This document shows positions 43,532 through 53,106 of a stretch of DNA of 64,000 bases, piece after piece; the stretch's first letter is position 1, and every line of letters starts with the position of its first letter. The notes beneath the pieces are model-generated. The model was given only the letters and a program-made list of their open reading frames with translations. It made no database searches and was not told the origin of the DNA. The stretch comes from Paenibacillus sp. LHD-38 (GTDB lineage: Bacteria; Bacillota; Bacilli; Paenibacillales; Paenibacillaceae). The stretch spans positions 179,284-243,283 of the forward strand of contig NZ_JAVIFU010000005.1 of the NCBI RefSeq assembly GCF_031157315.1, read 5' to 3'. Both the position numbers and the translations under genes were made by a program.

Positions 43532-44632
43532 ATGTCTACGCCGCATCTTCACAGCTTGCTTATAACCTTAAATTGGAACCGGTTAATCCTTAATATTTTG
43601 TGGATCGTTTCCATTGTCGTGCTTGCCTCACAATTGCTTATTTATGAGGTTATTACATTAATCGTGCCTACATTCACGCCAATGAGTTATTTATCCGAGG
43701 AATTGTTCATTCCTCACACCGTTTTTTTGTTTATTATGATGGTTCTTGAGCTTTGCCACCGTTTAAATCCAAGACGTTCAGAGGAAGCGCTTATATACGC
43801 CTCATTGGCATTATCGTTTATGTATTTCTATTTTCTTAATGATCATTTTGCAGTCGCGCCTATTGTAATGATGTTTCCTCTGCTCATATCCATTATTTAT
43901 TTCAAAAAAAAGTATTTATTTATTTGCCTGGCGCTAAGCTTCATTGGGCTATTTATCACACACTGTTATACGGAGAATCGCTCCTCATCCGATATTGTCG
44001 AATTGCTTATTACATCCTGTTTTATGATTATAGCCACCTTTACCGGACTTGCGGTTATCCGCCGCGGAAGCGAGCTGGTGGCTCAGCTGGATATGGTCCA
44101 GCAATCCGAGCAGGAGCTGCGCATTCAGACGATGCTGATGGAGCGTGTGGTCAAGATTGATCCGTTGACAGGTTTGCACAATCATAAATCTTTTCATGAA
44201 CAATTCGAGAAGCTGCTGGCGGATCAGAAGCTGCATCCCTTTCCGCTGCAGATCGCCATTTTGGATATCGATAATTTCAAGATGGTCAATGATACGTTCG
44301 GGCACTGGGCAGGTGACATCGCGCTTAAGCATGCAGCAGCCTGCATAGCGGACCATATTAGCCGCAAAAGCTTTGCGGCAAGGTATGGCGGCGAGGAATT
44401 CGTTATCCTCTTGCGAGAAGACGATATCCAAGCTGCTTGGCTTATCATTGAGAAGCTGCGAAAAGCGATTGCGTGCATTCCCATTCCGGAAATGAACCGG
44501 CGCCATGTTACCCTAAGTATCGGCATGCATGCGGTTGAGGTTGGTGAAACGAAGGAATACGCCTTCCAGCAAGCCGACCAGGCGCTCTATGTCTCGAAGA
44601 GCGAGGGGAAAAACCGTACGACGATGCAATAA
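43532..44632 (+). CDS. Membrane-bound diguanylate cyclase (GGDEF)
   Basis: A 366-aa protein with about six membrane helices in the first 190 residues and a C-terminal GGDEF domain that makes c-di-GMP. Active-site motif ARYGGEEFVILL, substrate helix DPLTGLHNHKSFHEQF, metal site ILDIDNFKMVNDTFGH. No RxxD inhibitory site is present five residues before GGEEF (sequence SRKSFAARY), so product inhibition may be absent. The N-terminal domain resembles 5TM/6TM sensor modules. ATG giving MSTPHLHS follows ATGGAGG. Convergent with the ger operon. Confidence 0.92.
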   Translation: MSTPHLHSLLITLNWNRLILNILWIVSIVVLASQLLIYEVITLIVPTFTPMSYLSEELFIPHTVFLFIMMVLELCHRLNPRRSEEALIYASLALSFMYFYFLNDHFAVAPIVMMFPLLISIIYFKKKYLFICLALSFIGLFITHCYTENRSSSDIVELLITSCFMIIATFTGLAVIRRGSELVAQLDMVQQSEQELRIQTMLMERVVKIDPLTGLHNHKSFHEQFEKLLADQKLHPFPLQIAILDIDNFKMVNDTFGHWAGDIALKHAAACIADHISRKSFAARYGGEEFVILLREDDIQAAWLIIEKLRKAIACIPIPEMNRRHVTLSIGMHAVEVGETKEYAFQQADQALYVSKSEGKNRTTMQ

Positions 44633-44678
44633 GGGGGTCCCGCCAACATTTTAACGAAAATATATGCTAAGCCCTGAA

Positions 44679-45755
44679 TCACGTCCGGCGCAAACGGTCT
44701 ATAACAAGTAACAGCAGCGGGATGAGCGTCAGAACAACAGGAATTTCGAACGGAAGCATGAACGTTAAAAGAGATCCTAGCGCAGAGAAGTTCGACAAAT
44801 CCCACAAGCTGAATATGATCACAAAGATGCCTAGAGGAAACACAACCGGCCGGTAATCCGAAAGCCTCAGCGTCTGTGCAAAAGAAAGGACGGCCGCATA
44901 AAAAAACACGCTGATCTTAATAAAATTTCCGACAACCCACATCGCGAGGAGCAGTGATTCCAAATTTTCGAAAAAATTGGCGACGCTGATATAACGGAAC
45001 GCGATCAGGATCGGATAATTTTTATTGCCCGTGTCAGGACCAAGCAAGAATAAAGTAATGAGATTGACATATGTCATGCTTAATACAATGGCACACAATG
45101 AAATCATGCCCCACTTCTTTCCTTTTTCCGGATTTGCCAAACAGGGCAGAAAAAAGGTCATAAAAAACAATTCGCTGATCCATGCCTGCGGTGTGGCCGT
45201 TCCTTGGAGCACCGGGATGAACCCTCGGCTTAGGATCGGGAAAATGTTTCTGACCTCCAAGTCGGGAAAGAGAAGCAGAAGAATAAATAAAGGCAAAATA
45301 AAAATAGGAGTAAAAATGACTGCGCATCTCGCCATGATTTCCAATCCAGCACGTACGGCAAAACAGGCAAGCAATACCATGGTGGAAATGATCAATAGAA
45401 TCGGCGTCTTGAACAGAAAGTTGCCCGTAACGAATTCGGCATATTGTCTGATAACGTTTCCGGCGGCCTGCAGCGAAAACAGAAAGAAGATGACGGCGAT
45501 CATTTTCCCAGGTATTTTCCCGACAATACGCTCGCTGTGCTGAATGACAGTCTCGTTCGGATAAAGCTCATGCAGCCGTACCGCAACATATACGGTAACG
45601 AGACCCATAAAAGACGAGAGAATGCCCGTCATCCAAAGATCGTTCCGAGCATACTGGGCCGTAATGGTCGGCAGGGAAATAAAGCCCGTGGCCAGTACGG
45701 TCGGATACAGCATCAGCGCCATTTGGACACCTGAAATTTTTCCTTTCTCCAGCAT
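44679..45755 (-). CDS. GerAB-type germination permease, second B subunit
   Basis: Spore inner-membrane protein of 358 aa with about ten helices, of the APC-like GerAB/GerKB family that senses germinants together with A and C subunits. KISGVQMALMLYPTVLATGF at the start and RLHELYPNETVIQHSERIVG are family segments. It is nearly identical over long stretches to the preceding gene, so it arose by tandem duplication. ATG follows AGGAGGT. It is last in the operon; the two B subunits may give distinct specificities. Confidence 0.93.
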   Translation of the reverse strand: MLEKGKISGVQMALMLYPTVLATGFISLPTITAQYARNDLWMTGILSSFMGLVTVYVAVRLHELYPNETVIQHSERIVGKIPGKMIAVIFFLFSLQAAGNVIRQYAEFVTGNFLFKTPILLIISTMVLLACFAVRAGLEIMARCAVIFTPIFILPLFILLLLFPDLEVRNIFPILSRGFIPVLQGTATPQAWISELFFMTFFLPCLANPEKGKKWGMISLCAIVLSMTYVNLITLFLLGPDTGNKNYPILIAFRYISVANFFENLESLLLAMWVVGNFIKISVFFYAAVLSFAQTLRLSDYRPVVFPLGIFVIIFSLWDLSNFSALGSLLTFMLPFEIPVVLTLIPLLLLVIDRLRRT

Positions 45756-45761
45756 GAACTT

Positions 45762-46865
45762 TTACCTCCTGGTTTTTCTTATTCCTCGTAAATGATGGAT
45801 AACAAGCAGCAGCAGAGGGATAAACGTCAACACTGCCGGTATTTCGAAAGGAGCTGTGTACCTATTATGGATCCCGATTCTAGATAAGCTCGGCAAATCC
45901 CATAAGCTGAAAACGATCGCCAGAATGCCAAGCGGGAAGACGGTGGGGCGGTAATCCGACAATCGAAGCGTTTGCGACAAAGAAAGGACAGCCGCATAGA
46001 AAAACACACAGATCTTTACAAAGTTTCCCACGACCCACATCGCGAGAAGCAGCGACTCCAAATTTTCAAAAATACCGGCGGCGCTAATATAACGGAAAGC
46101 GACCAAGATCGGATACGCTTTGTCGCCCGTGTCCTGCCCGAGCAAAAATAACGCAAACAAGTTGACATAAGCCATACTGAGCACGATAGCGCCCAATGCC
46201 ATGTTGCCCCACTTTCGGCCTTTGTCCGGATCGGTCAAGCAGGGCAGGAAAAAGGTCATAAAGAACAATTCGCTGACCCAGGCCTGCGGCGTGGCCGTTC
46301 CCTTGAGCACAGGGATGATTCCATGGCTAAGAATAGGGAAGATGTTTCTCACGTCCAGATCGGGAATGAGGAGCAGAAGGAACAATAAAGGGAAAATAAA
46401 AATCGGCGTGAAAATGACGGCACTCCTCGCCATAGTCTCCAATCCTCCCCGTACGGCAATTGAGGCGAGTAAAACCATGGAGGAGATGATGAGCAGGATC
46501 GGCGTTTTGAACAGGAAGTTGCCCGTCACGAATTCGGCATACTGGCGGACAATCGCTCCGGTGCCATGAATCGAATAGAGAAAGAAAATGGTGCCGATGA
46601 TTTTCCCTGCTAATTTCCCGGCAATCCGTTCGCTATGCTGGATGACGTTCTCATTCGGATAAAGCTCGTGGAGCCGGACCGCAGTATATACAGTAATGAG
46701 GCCCATAAAGAGGGAGAGGATGCCCGTCATCCAAAAGTCGTTTTGAGCATACTGGGACGTAATCGTCGGCAGGGCGAGAAATCCTGTGGCCAATACGGTC
46801 GGGTACAGCATTAGCGCCATTTGGACGCCTGATATTTTTCCTTTCTCCAACATCGCCATCACCAT
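45762..46865 (-). CDS. GerAB-type germination permease, first B subunit
   Basis: Spore germinant receptor B subunit, 367 aa, about ten helices, same signatures as its downstream paralogue (YPTVLATGFLALPTITSQYA, RIAGKLAGKIIGT). Differences cluster in the last 60 residues (IGHNRYT-like loop here against LTFMLPF there) and in a few loops facing the ligand pocket. Start is uncertain: 46865 has no clear ribosome binding site, and the ATG giving MLEKGK at 46853, equivalent to the paralogue start, is the alternative. Only 3 bases separate it from the small D gene. Confidence 0.93.
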   Translation of the reverse strand: MVMAMLEKGKISGVQMALMLYPTVLATGFLALPTITSQYAQNDFWMTGILSLFMGLITVYTAVRLHELYPNENVIQHSERIAGKLAGKIIGTIFFLYSIHGTGAIVRQYAEFVTGNFLFKTPILLIISSMVLLASIAVRGGLETMARSAVIFTPIFIFPLLFLLLLIPDLDVRNIFPILSHGIIPVLKGTATPQAWVSELFFMTFFLPCLTDPDKGRKWGNMALGAIVLSMAYVNLFALFLLGQDTGDKAYPILVAFRYISAAGIFENLESLLLAMWVVGNFVKICVFFYAAVLSLSQTLRLSDYRPTVFPLGILAIVFSLWDLPSLSRIGIHNRYTAPFEIPAVLTFIPLLLLVIHHLRGIRKTRR

Positions 46866-46868
46866 GCT

Positions 46869-47090
46869 TTATTTTTCTACCAGTCCCCTAAACGGCTTGA
46901 AGATAGCTTCAAGAAGCGTAGTAGGGCCCGGCGTGTTTGGAAGATCCAGCATGGTCAACAGCCATCCGATTAGGAGCAGCGATACTAACGCCGCTTTATC
47001 CTTTATCGGTTTTGCTTTCATTCGCGGCCATTCAAACCATAGAATCAGCAGTGCGGCAATCGTCACGCCGCTAAATAAAGCAAGTCTCAT
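46869..47090 (-). CDS. Small two-helix protein of the germinant receptor operon (D-type subunit)
   Basis: A 73-aa membrane protein with two helices (about 3-18 and 33-52) joined by a basic loop (RMKAKPIKDK). Position between the C and B genes, size and topology fit the D subunits described for several GerA-type operons in Bacillus, which modulate receptor activity. Overlaps the C gene by four bases (ATGA), so translation is coupled. Confidence 0.75.
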   Translation of the reverse strand: MRLALFSGVTIAALLILWFEWPRMKAKPIKDKAALVSLLLIGWLLTMLDLPNTPGPTTLLEAIFKPFRGLVEK

Positions 47091-48289
47091 TTTTCCTGCA
47101 CCTCTTCTTCAGGTATTCCTCCGGGAGCGTTGATCAAACCGGGCCGCTGGATGGACGCATCGACATCAATCGTTACTTCAACCTTGGGAAACAGCTCATC
47201 CCAATGATCTTTGTTCTTCTCCCACTGTTTCGGATATTTCCGATGAAAAGCCGTCGCAAAGCCTAATATGTCAACCTTATTCTTATGTTGAACTTCGCGA
47301 AGCGCTTGCTCTATACGCTCTCTTACATCATCCTCAAACGCCTTGTCCATTTTCTCTAACAATTTCGGATTCATTGGATTCAAGACGGTACCGTTCTGAA
47401 TAATGTCCCCTTCCGCGCTCACCTTGATTGTCATCATCCATTTGTCGCCTTCCATTTTCGGAAGGAGCTTGACTTTGGCTTTAACTGGTTTCAACGACAC
47501 GAGCTCATCTCTCCCGTCCATCGTGAAAGTAACGGTGTATTCATCGATTTCGTTTAGAATCCACATGACGCCGCGCGTCGTTTTTTCCGAAATTCGCCCG
47601 ACCATTTTGTCTTTTTTGAAAAGAGCGGATCCCATGATATACGGCATCGCTTGGAAAGGTTCCGCCGACTTGGCTTTTGGAAGAATATGAACGATCGGAA
47701 GAGCAGACGCCTCAGCATCCCCTTTCAACAACATGCTAAGCTGCTCAAGCGTAACCTTGATCCCGATTTGAAAGTCGGCCATTTCCCTCAGCACTTCCGA
47801 TGAACTGCGTTCAATCGGGGGGAACAATTCGAGCAAATCCGCCGCTTTTCCTTTGCTGACAAACATATAAGCTCTCTCTCTAGGCTGCGGGTGACGGACC
47901 AAAAAATCGAATTCGTCCTTGATGCCCGATTTCGCAACTTCTTCGCTGAATATAAATACTTTGCACTGTCCCCAAAACAATCTCCGCGGAATTTTTCGTT
48001 GAAGCTTGGACAGCGCATCGGAAATGTTGATTCCTTTTTCACCGCGGACGGTTGTCTTTTTCGGCGCTCCGCCGCTTGTTCCGCCCGTCATGCCTCCTCC
48101 GCCTTGGTTTTGCGGAATGATGATTTGTACGGTCACTTGAATTTGCTTGTCCTCCGCCTGGTCGAAGGCCATCGCTGTAATAAGCGCCAAATCGTTGAGC
48201 TCCGTACGGTCCCAACATCCCGCAAGAAATACGAATAAAGAGACTAAAATGCATAATTTATATAATATTTTCAAAGAGTCGGACCGCAT
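47087..48289 (-). CDS. Ger(x)C family germination lipoprotein
   Basis: Spore germinant receptor C subunit of 400 aa. A lipoprotein signal with lipobox VFLAGC is followed by WDRTELNDLALITAMAFD, the family signature. The mature protein has the three-domain GerBC-like layout, with GKAADLLELFPPIERSSSE and NGTVLNPMNP visible. ATG giving MRSDSLK has GAGGTG at 6 bases; an in-frame GTG lies on the binding site. 18 bases after the A gene. Confidence 0.93.
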   Translation of the reverse strand: MRSDSLKILYKLCILVSLFVFLAGCWDRTELNDLALITAMAFDQAEDKQIQVTVQIIIPQNQGGGGMTGGTSGGAPKKTTVRGEKGINISDALSKLQRKIPRRLFWGQCKVFIFSEEVAKSGIKDEFDFLVRHPQPRERAYMFVSKGKAADLLELFPPIERSSSEVLREMADFQIGIKVTLEQLSMLLKGDAEASALPIVHILPKAKSAEPFQAMPYIMGSALFKKDKMVGRISEKTTRGVMWILNEIDEYTVTFTMDGRDELVSLKPVKAKVKLLPKMEGDKWMMTIKVSAEGDIIQNGTVLNPMNPKLLEKMDKAFEDDVRERIEQALREVQHKNKVDILGFATAFHRKYPKQWEKNKDHWDELFPKVEVTIDVDASIQRPGLINAPGGIPEEEVQEK

Positions 48290-48307
48290 CCATTTCACCT
48301 CTTCTAA

Positions 48308-49894
48308 TTAGGCTTCGCCTCCCTGTTCAGGTCTCGGTTTTTGATTAGGCGCTTGCCGGTACTCGTTGTAATCCCCCGTAAGGCGCGGACGCGTATTCAT
48401 CATCCACCAAGGAGCCCGGATCAGCACGTCTTTCAGTTCCTTCATCTTTGGAGTTGCGATGGCAGACAGATATGGAACGCCGAAAGAACGCAGGCTGCTC
48501 AAATGAAGCACTATAGCGATAATCCCCATCATAATGCCAAGCAGCCCTAAAGATCCTGCGAGAAAAATTAACGGAAAGCGCAACAGCCGTATCGCAATGC
48601 CGGCAATGTATCGTGGGATCATAAAGGACGAGATCCCGGTAATGGCAACGACAATGACCATCGGCGCAGACACGAGGCCGGCTTGAACCGCCGCTTGGCC
48701 GATGACGAGCGCTCCGACAATGCTGACGGCAGAGCCGACCTGCTTGGGCAACCGGACGCCCGCTTCGCGGAGCGCCTCGAAGGTCACTTCCATAATGAGC
48801 GCTTCGACCAATGCCGGAAAGGGCACCGCTTCCCGCGAGACCGCCATGCTGATGAGCAAGGACCCGGGCACCATCTCATGATGAAAGGTTAGAATCGCTA
48901 CATAAAGCGACGGAAGCAGCATTGAAATCAATGTAAACATATAACGCAGCCAACGCATAGCGGTGCTTACCCAGAACCTTTGATAGTAATCTTCCGCTGA
49001 CTGCATTAAGGAGAATAAGGTTATGGGGGCGATTAATACAAACGGAGTCCCTTCCACCAATATGGCAACCCGCCCCTCGAGCAGATTGGCGCAGGTCACA
49101 TCTGGGCGTTCCGTTGATAGCAGCTGCGGAAACGGCGAGTAGGGCATATCCTCAATCAACTCTTCGATATATCCGCTTTCCAGAATGCCGTCGATCCGGA
49201 TGCGCCCAAGCCGGTTTCTCACTTCTTCCACCAACGTCTTATCGACTAACCCTTCGATGTATGCGATGATGACATTCGTCTGGGTGTAGCCGCCGATTTT
49301 CATCTGTTCCGTTTTGAGCATAGGGCTTTTTACAATACGGCGGATTAGAGATGTATTCGTTCGCAGCGTTTCGGTAAAGCCCTCACGCGACCCCCGAATC
49401 CCGGATTCAGCCACAGGCTCTTCGATGGAGCGTTTCTCCCATTTGTTCAATCCGAAAGCGAGTCCGGTTGCTTCATGATCCCGGAGCAGTATCGGAAGGC
49501 CGTTCGATAAGTATTCGACGCACTCTTGAAAGGTGGTAAAAGGCTTTGCCTGCGATGCAGATATTTTTCGCTCAGCGAGCTGGCCGATTTCATAAGCTTT
49601 CCCTTCCGCTTCTTGCATGAGGGGGGAGATGACGTTCGATTCAATTCCGCCGGAGTCGGCAAGACCGTCAATATAGATCAAGATTGCTTTCGTTTGGCCT
49701 TCGATGAAGAAGGTACGATAGACGATGTCCGAGCAGTTGGCATAAATCGAGCGAAGCTGCTGTTCATTTTGCTGCAAATCGGTATAAAGCTGATGGGGCT
49801 GACTGTTATTTGCGCTTTCCTGCTGAACAGGGTCGTCAGTTTTTTTCTTTTTGGACGCTTTGGTGAAGTTTTTAAACAAGGAGCGCTCCTTCAT
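48308..49894 (-). CDS. GerA-type spore germination protein (A subunit)
   Basis: A 528-aa A subunit of a germinant receptor. A soluble N-terminal half (about 1-270) is followed by about five to six membrane helices (RYMFTLISMLLPSLYVAIL, PRYIAGIAIRLLRFPLIFLAG and others). The LLEGRVAILVEGTPFVLIAP and FHHEMVPGSLL segments are family marks. ATG at 49894 has GAAGGGA at 9 bases; an in-frame TTG seven codons earlier is weaker. First gene of the A-C-D-B-B operon; expression is expected in the forespore. Confidence 0.94.
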   Translation of the reverse strand: MKERSLFKNFTKASKKKKTDDPVQQESANNSQPHQLYTDLQQNEQQLRSIYANCSDIVYRTFFIEGQTKAILIYIDGLADSGGIESNVISPLMQEAEGKAYEIGQLAERKISASQAKPFTTFQECVEYLSNGLPILLRDHEATGLAFGLNKWEKRSIEEPVAESGIRGSREGFTETLRTNTSLIRRIVKSPMLKTEQMKIGGYTQTNVIIAYIEGLVDKTLVEEVRNRLGRIRIDGILESGYIEELIEDMPYSPFPQLLSTERPDVTCANLLEGRVAILVEGTPFVLIAPITLFSLMQSAEDYYQRFWVSTAMRWLRYMFTLISMLLPSLYVAILTFHHEMVPGSLLISMAVSREAVPFPALVEALIMEVTFEALREAGVRLPKQVGSAVSIVGALVIGQAAVQAGLVSAPMVIVVAITGISSFMIPRYIAGIAIRLLRFPLIFLAGSLGLLGIMMGIIAIVLHLSSLRSFGVPYLSAIATPKMKELKDVLIRAPWWMMNTRPRLTGDYNEYRQAPNQKPRPEQGGEA

Positions 49895-49952
49895 TTGTGT
49901 CGATCCCTTCGACAAAATCTTTTCTTTCGTTATTGTTAGCCAAAATTACCTT

Positions 49953-49984
49953 TTATATGTAGAACTGCCGGGCATGTAAATACA
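49953..49984 (-). promoter_or_regulatory. Candidate sigma-G promoter of the ger operon
   Basis: On the minus strand GTATTT and CATATAA spaced by about 18 bases resemble the forespore sigma-G consensus (GMATR and CATWMTA). Only a weak match; chosen because ger operons are sigma-G dependent. The rest of 49985-50087 shows nothing recognisable. Confidence 0.3.
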
Positions 49985-50087
49985 GCATCATATGGGCCGG
50001 ATCGAAAAGACGATATTCATTCTGGATTACCTTTCGAGTTGCGTTACGGTGCTGGATCCATAGGGGAATTACAGTGAGGTTCTTGCG

Positions 50088-50128
50088 CAGGGCTGTCTTT
50101 CTAGGTATTTACCTGAAAGACAGCCCTG
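50088..50128. terminator. Long hairpin between phosphatase and ger genes
   Basis: CAGGGCTGTCTTTC and GAAAGACAGCCCTG form a perfect 14-bp stem with a further AGGT/ACCT stem inside. No T-run follows on either strand. It lies downstream of the phosphatase gene. Confidence 0.5.
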
Positions 50129-50235
50129 TCACTCGTTAACCGGCGTTTCGTGCAAATGTACGCGAAAGCTTAGCGAGGATAACGGTTCCGGACTCCAGAT
50201 CCGTTATTATTCATATATAGACTCATCCGCAAACG

Positions 50236-51348
50236 TTAATAACAGGCCAATATCGCAATAGTCGCATTATCCTGATACGGCCTCTCCTGTGCAAGCACAC
50301 GTTTAACAATATACGCTGACGCCTCATTAGGCGGGAAGCACTTCGCTTCCTCCAACAACTCAACTGATAAATCGTCATACAGCCCATCGCTGCATAAAAT
50401 AACCCAATCCCCTGCCATGAGCCGAATCGGCACTTGATTTGCATTCATTTCCGTTACCCTTGGAATACCGAGGTAGCTTGTTAATAGATGACGTTCCGGA
50501 TGTGAATCCGCTTCTTCCTGAGTAAGCTCGCCTGCCGCAACCCGCTCCTGCAGCCGATTCGCATAGATGTGGTCCTTCGTTAAGGCTATCAGCTTGCCGC
50601 CGCGGTACCAATAAATCCGGCTGTCGCCAGCCGATATCCAAAACAATCGATTATCCTGAATAACGGCGGCAGCCAGTGTCGTGCCTACGCACCATTCCAG
50701 TTCATGCTCCAGCGCAAGCTCATAAACGGCCTTATTGGCAAGCTGCAGCGACTCCGCCAGCGCTCGCGGCACGGCTTCCTCTGCTGTTTTCTTCGTATAT
50801 TCATCCAGCATGGTCAGCGCAGCAAGCCGGCCCGCTTCCCTGCCCATCTCATAGCCGCCCATTCCGTCGGCGAGTACCGCCAGCACACCATGGCGTTTGA
50901 CCGCCTCTGCATCCTCTAAGGACGAGAAACAATAAGCGTCCTGCTGCTCCTCGCGTTCGCCGATATGCTGCGCGGAGCCGGCCATGAGATGGAATGCGGC
51001 TTTAACCGCATATTCCCCTTGCCCCGCTCCTGCCGTTTCAGCAGCAGCGATAGGCTGCGAGAGCTCGGTCGAAAGCCCGATAACCAGCTTCTCCCCTGTT
51101 TCTAGAACCGCTGCTGCAGCACTATCAGACTTACCTTTCCCTCGACTAACAAACACATTAAATAGAAGGATTGCTGCCAACAGCACGGCTCCGCCAATAA
51201 CGCACCAACCAAGCACCGAGCTTATCCGATCCGCCTGCTGCCCGGTCCATAATTTCTCCAGCTGCTTTGCCGGTATCCACTTTAACGCCGCATAAACGGC
51301 AGCCAGCAGCAGCCAAACTAACGCCAATCCCTTTCTCCATCTATCCAC
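50236..51348 (-). CDS. PP2C-type serine/threonine phosphatase with N-terminal membrane helices
   Basis: A 370-aa protein with two N-terminal helices (about 6-22 and 42-64) and a cytoplasmic PP2C domain that removes phosphate from Ser/Thr. Metal-binding Asp motifs are VLADGMGGYEMG, WISAGDSRIYW, VILCSDGLYDDL and a final PYQDNATI. Unlike PrpC/Stp of Bacillus it is membrane anchored and has no kinase gene beside it. GTG at 51348 is chosen because GGAGGTGA is 7 bases upstream. Confidence 0.92.
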   Translation of the reverse strand: MDRWRKGLALVWLLLAAVYAALKWIPAKQLEKLWTGQQADRISSVLGWCVIGGAVLLAAILLFNVFVSRGKGKSDSAAAAVLETGEKLVIGLSTELSQPIAAAETAGAGQGEYAVKAAFHLMAGSAQHIGEREEQQDAYCFSSLEDAEAVKRHGVLAVLADGMGGYEMGREAGRLAALTMLDEYTKKTAEEAVPRALAESLQLANKAVYELALEHELEWCVGTTLAAAVIQDNRLFWISAGDSRIYWYRGGKLIALTKDHIYANRLQERVAAGELTQEEADSHPERHLLTSYLGIPRVTEMNANQVPIRLMAGDWVILCSDGLYDDLSVELLEEAKCFPPNEASAYIVKRVLAQERPYQDNATIAILACY

Positions 51349-51496
51349 GATCCGCTCACCTCCGCCTTGTCTCCATCTTGCCATCCCGGCTCGGAGTGCT
51401 GCTGCGCTTCCGCCGCAGGTACCCCGCACCGGCAAAGGCCTTCATCTACAATCATATTGAGAGGAGCAAGCATTTATGTTTGCGCCTGCGCATAAT

Positions 51497-51600
51497 GAGC
51501 GCAAAAGGCTGTCGCCGTCGGCTGCGGAAAAAAGCCGCCATTTGGCAGAGTGAGATAAGCTCATTTATAAGTGAACAAGGATAAATCCTTATATATAAAA
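51497..51600 (+). repeat. Dispersed intergenic repeat, copy i (diverged)
   Basis: GAGCGCAAAAGGCTGTCGCCG... with the GATAAG/CTTATATAT arms kept. It lies after the binding-protein gene of locus 2 and runs into its terminator. Confidence 0.6.
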
Positions 51601-51630
51601 AGAAAGCTACGCACGAGTGCGGAGCTTTCT
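51601..51630 (-). terminator. Terminator of ABC operon 2
   Basis: AGAAAGCT and AGCTTTCT with inner CGCAC/GTGCG, 11 bases past the binding-protein stop, followed on the minus strand by TTTTTATA. Confidence 0.75.
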
Positions 51631-51641
51631 GCTTTGTTGAT

Positions 51642-52958
51642 TTATTTTTTCACGATATCCTGTACCGCTTTGTCGAATTTCTCAAGCAGCTGGTCGCTTG
51701 TAATTTGTTTGCCGAGGTACTCCTGCATAGCCGCACCCCATTGCTGTGTGATGCCGTCAGGGAAGCGATCCCAGTTCCAGCCTTTTACTTGCTCAGGGCT
51801 TGCATTCGCGAAGGTAGCGAAGTCGCCGCCAATTTTGCCTACTGCTTCTGGATTTGGAGCAATGGAAGACAATGCTGGCACAAATTTAAAGTCGGTAGAG
51901 ATGAATTTTTTACCTGTTTCCGAAGTTACCATCCAGTTTAGGAACGCTTTCGCTTCTTCCACTTGGTCGGATTTGCTGTTCACGATCCAGTTGTTCGGCA
52001 CGCCTGTAAATACGTTCGGTTTGCCTTGAAGCGGCACAGCCATCATACCAAGGTTAAGCGCTGGATCGATCTCGTCGATCATGCCTTGAACCCAGTTGCC
52101 GTGCTGAATCATTGCGTATTTGCCTGCAGCGAATTCAGCTACCTGCGTGTTGTAATCCGTTGTCAACGCGTTGTCTTGGCCGTTAGCGAACATAATGTCC
52201 ACCAGGCGAATCCATTGCTTCATGATCGGGTCGTCCTTCAGCTTCACTTTACCTGCTTTTACATCCTCAATGAATGCAGCTGGATCAGCTTGGTTCGCGA
52301 AAGCGATGTTTAGCGTATGGATACCCATCGACCACCACTCGGAAGTAAGCGCAAATGGTATGATACCTGCGTCCTTCAGCTTTTTAGCTGCAGCCTCCAG
52401 GTCTTCAAGCGTTTGCGGCAGCTCTGTGATTCCCGCTTTTGCAAATAGATCCTTGTTATACGTGAAGCCGTAAGCTTCAAGGTTCATCGGCATGCCGAGC
52501 AGCTTGCCGTCACGCGTAATTTGCGCTTTCGACGCTTCTAGTAAATCTTTGGCCCAAGCCTCGCCAGTCAAATCAGTCGCCCGATCCACGTAAGGATCAA
52601 AGCCCGCCCAGCCGCTTGAGTTGAAAATTTCCGGCTCTTCGCCAGCAGCAAGCTCCGCTTTCAGCAATGCGCTGTAGTCTTCGCCGCCGCCATGCGTCTC
52701 GATTTCCACCTTAACGCCTGTTTCCTTCTCGTATTCAGCAGCCAGCTTCCCAAGCGCCTCTGCAATCTCTACTTTGAATTGGAACACTTTAATGGTAACG
52801 TCCTTCTTCGGAGCTTCTGTGGCTTCCTCTGTCTTGCCCTCATTGGCTCCTTCAGTTGGGGCGTTTGTTGCGTTTCCACCGTTGTTGCTGCTGCCGCAGC
52901 CGCTTGCCAGAACGATGAACATAATAGCCGCTAACAAAAGAAAGGAAATTCTTTTCAT
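51642..52958 (-). CDS. Extracellular sugar-binding lipoprotein, locus 2
   Basis: Family 1 solute-binding lipoprotein of 438 aa. Lipobox V-L-A-S-G-C is near residue 21 with a Gly/Asn/Glu linker after it. The mature part aligns with the locus 1 protein over its whole length (FTYNKDLFAKAGITELPQTL, ALTTDYNTQVAEFAAG, EEAKAFLNWMVTSE). Start after GGAGGTCATAAG. It is third in a leftward operon, 148 bases after the MalG-type gene, and that gap contains a cre-like site. The substrate cannot be read from sequence. Confidence 0.93.
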   Translation of the reverse strand: MKRISFLLLAAIMFIVLASGCGSSNNGGNATNAPTEGANEGKTEEATEAPKKDVTIKVFQFKVEIAEALGKLAAEYEKETGVKVEIETHGGGEDYSALLKAELAAGEEPEIFNSSGWAGFDPYVDRATDLTGEAWAKDLLEASKAQITRDGKLLGMPMNLEAYGFTYNKDLFAKAGITELPQTLEDLEAAAKKLKDAGIIPFALTSEWWSMGIHTLNIAFANQADPAAFIEDVKAGKVKLKDDPIMKQWIRLVDIMFANGQDNALTTDYNTQVAEFAAGKYAMIQHGNWVQGMIDEIDPALNLGMMAVPLQGKPNVFTGVPNNWIVNSKSDQVEEAKAFLNWMVTSETGKKFISTDFKFVPALSSIAPNPEAVGKIGGDFATFANASPEQVKGWNWDRFPDGITQQWGAAMQEYLGKQITSDQLLEKFDKAVQDIVKK

Positions 52959-52996
52959 CTTATGACCTCCCGCAAATTTTATATATCATTTTGTTT

Positions 52997-53009
52997 TGTA
53001 ACGCTTACA
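52997..53009. promoter_or_regulatory. cre-like site before the binding-protein gene
   Basis: TGTAACGCTTACA is one base short of the CcpA consensus TGTAANCGNTTACA but keeps both half sites. It suggests catabolite control of the binding-protein gene. Confidence 0.3.
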
Positions 53010-53106
53010 TCGTCATTATAATTGTGCAACAAGCTAGCACAACACCGAATATATTGCACTTATAGGTGTAATATGTTGATAACTTCCATATATTCATGTT
53101 GTAAAC

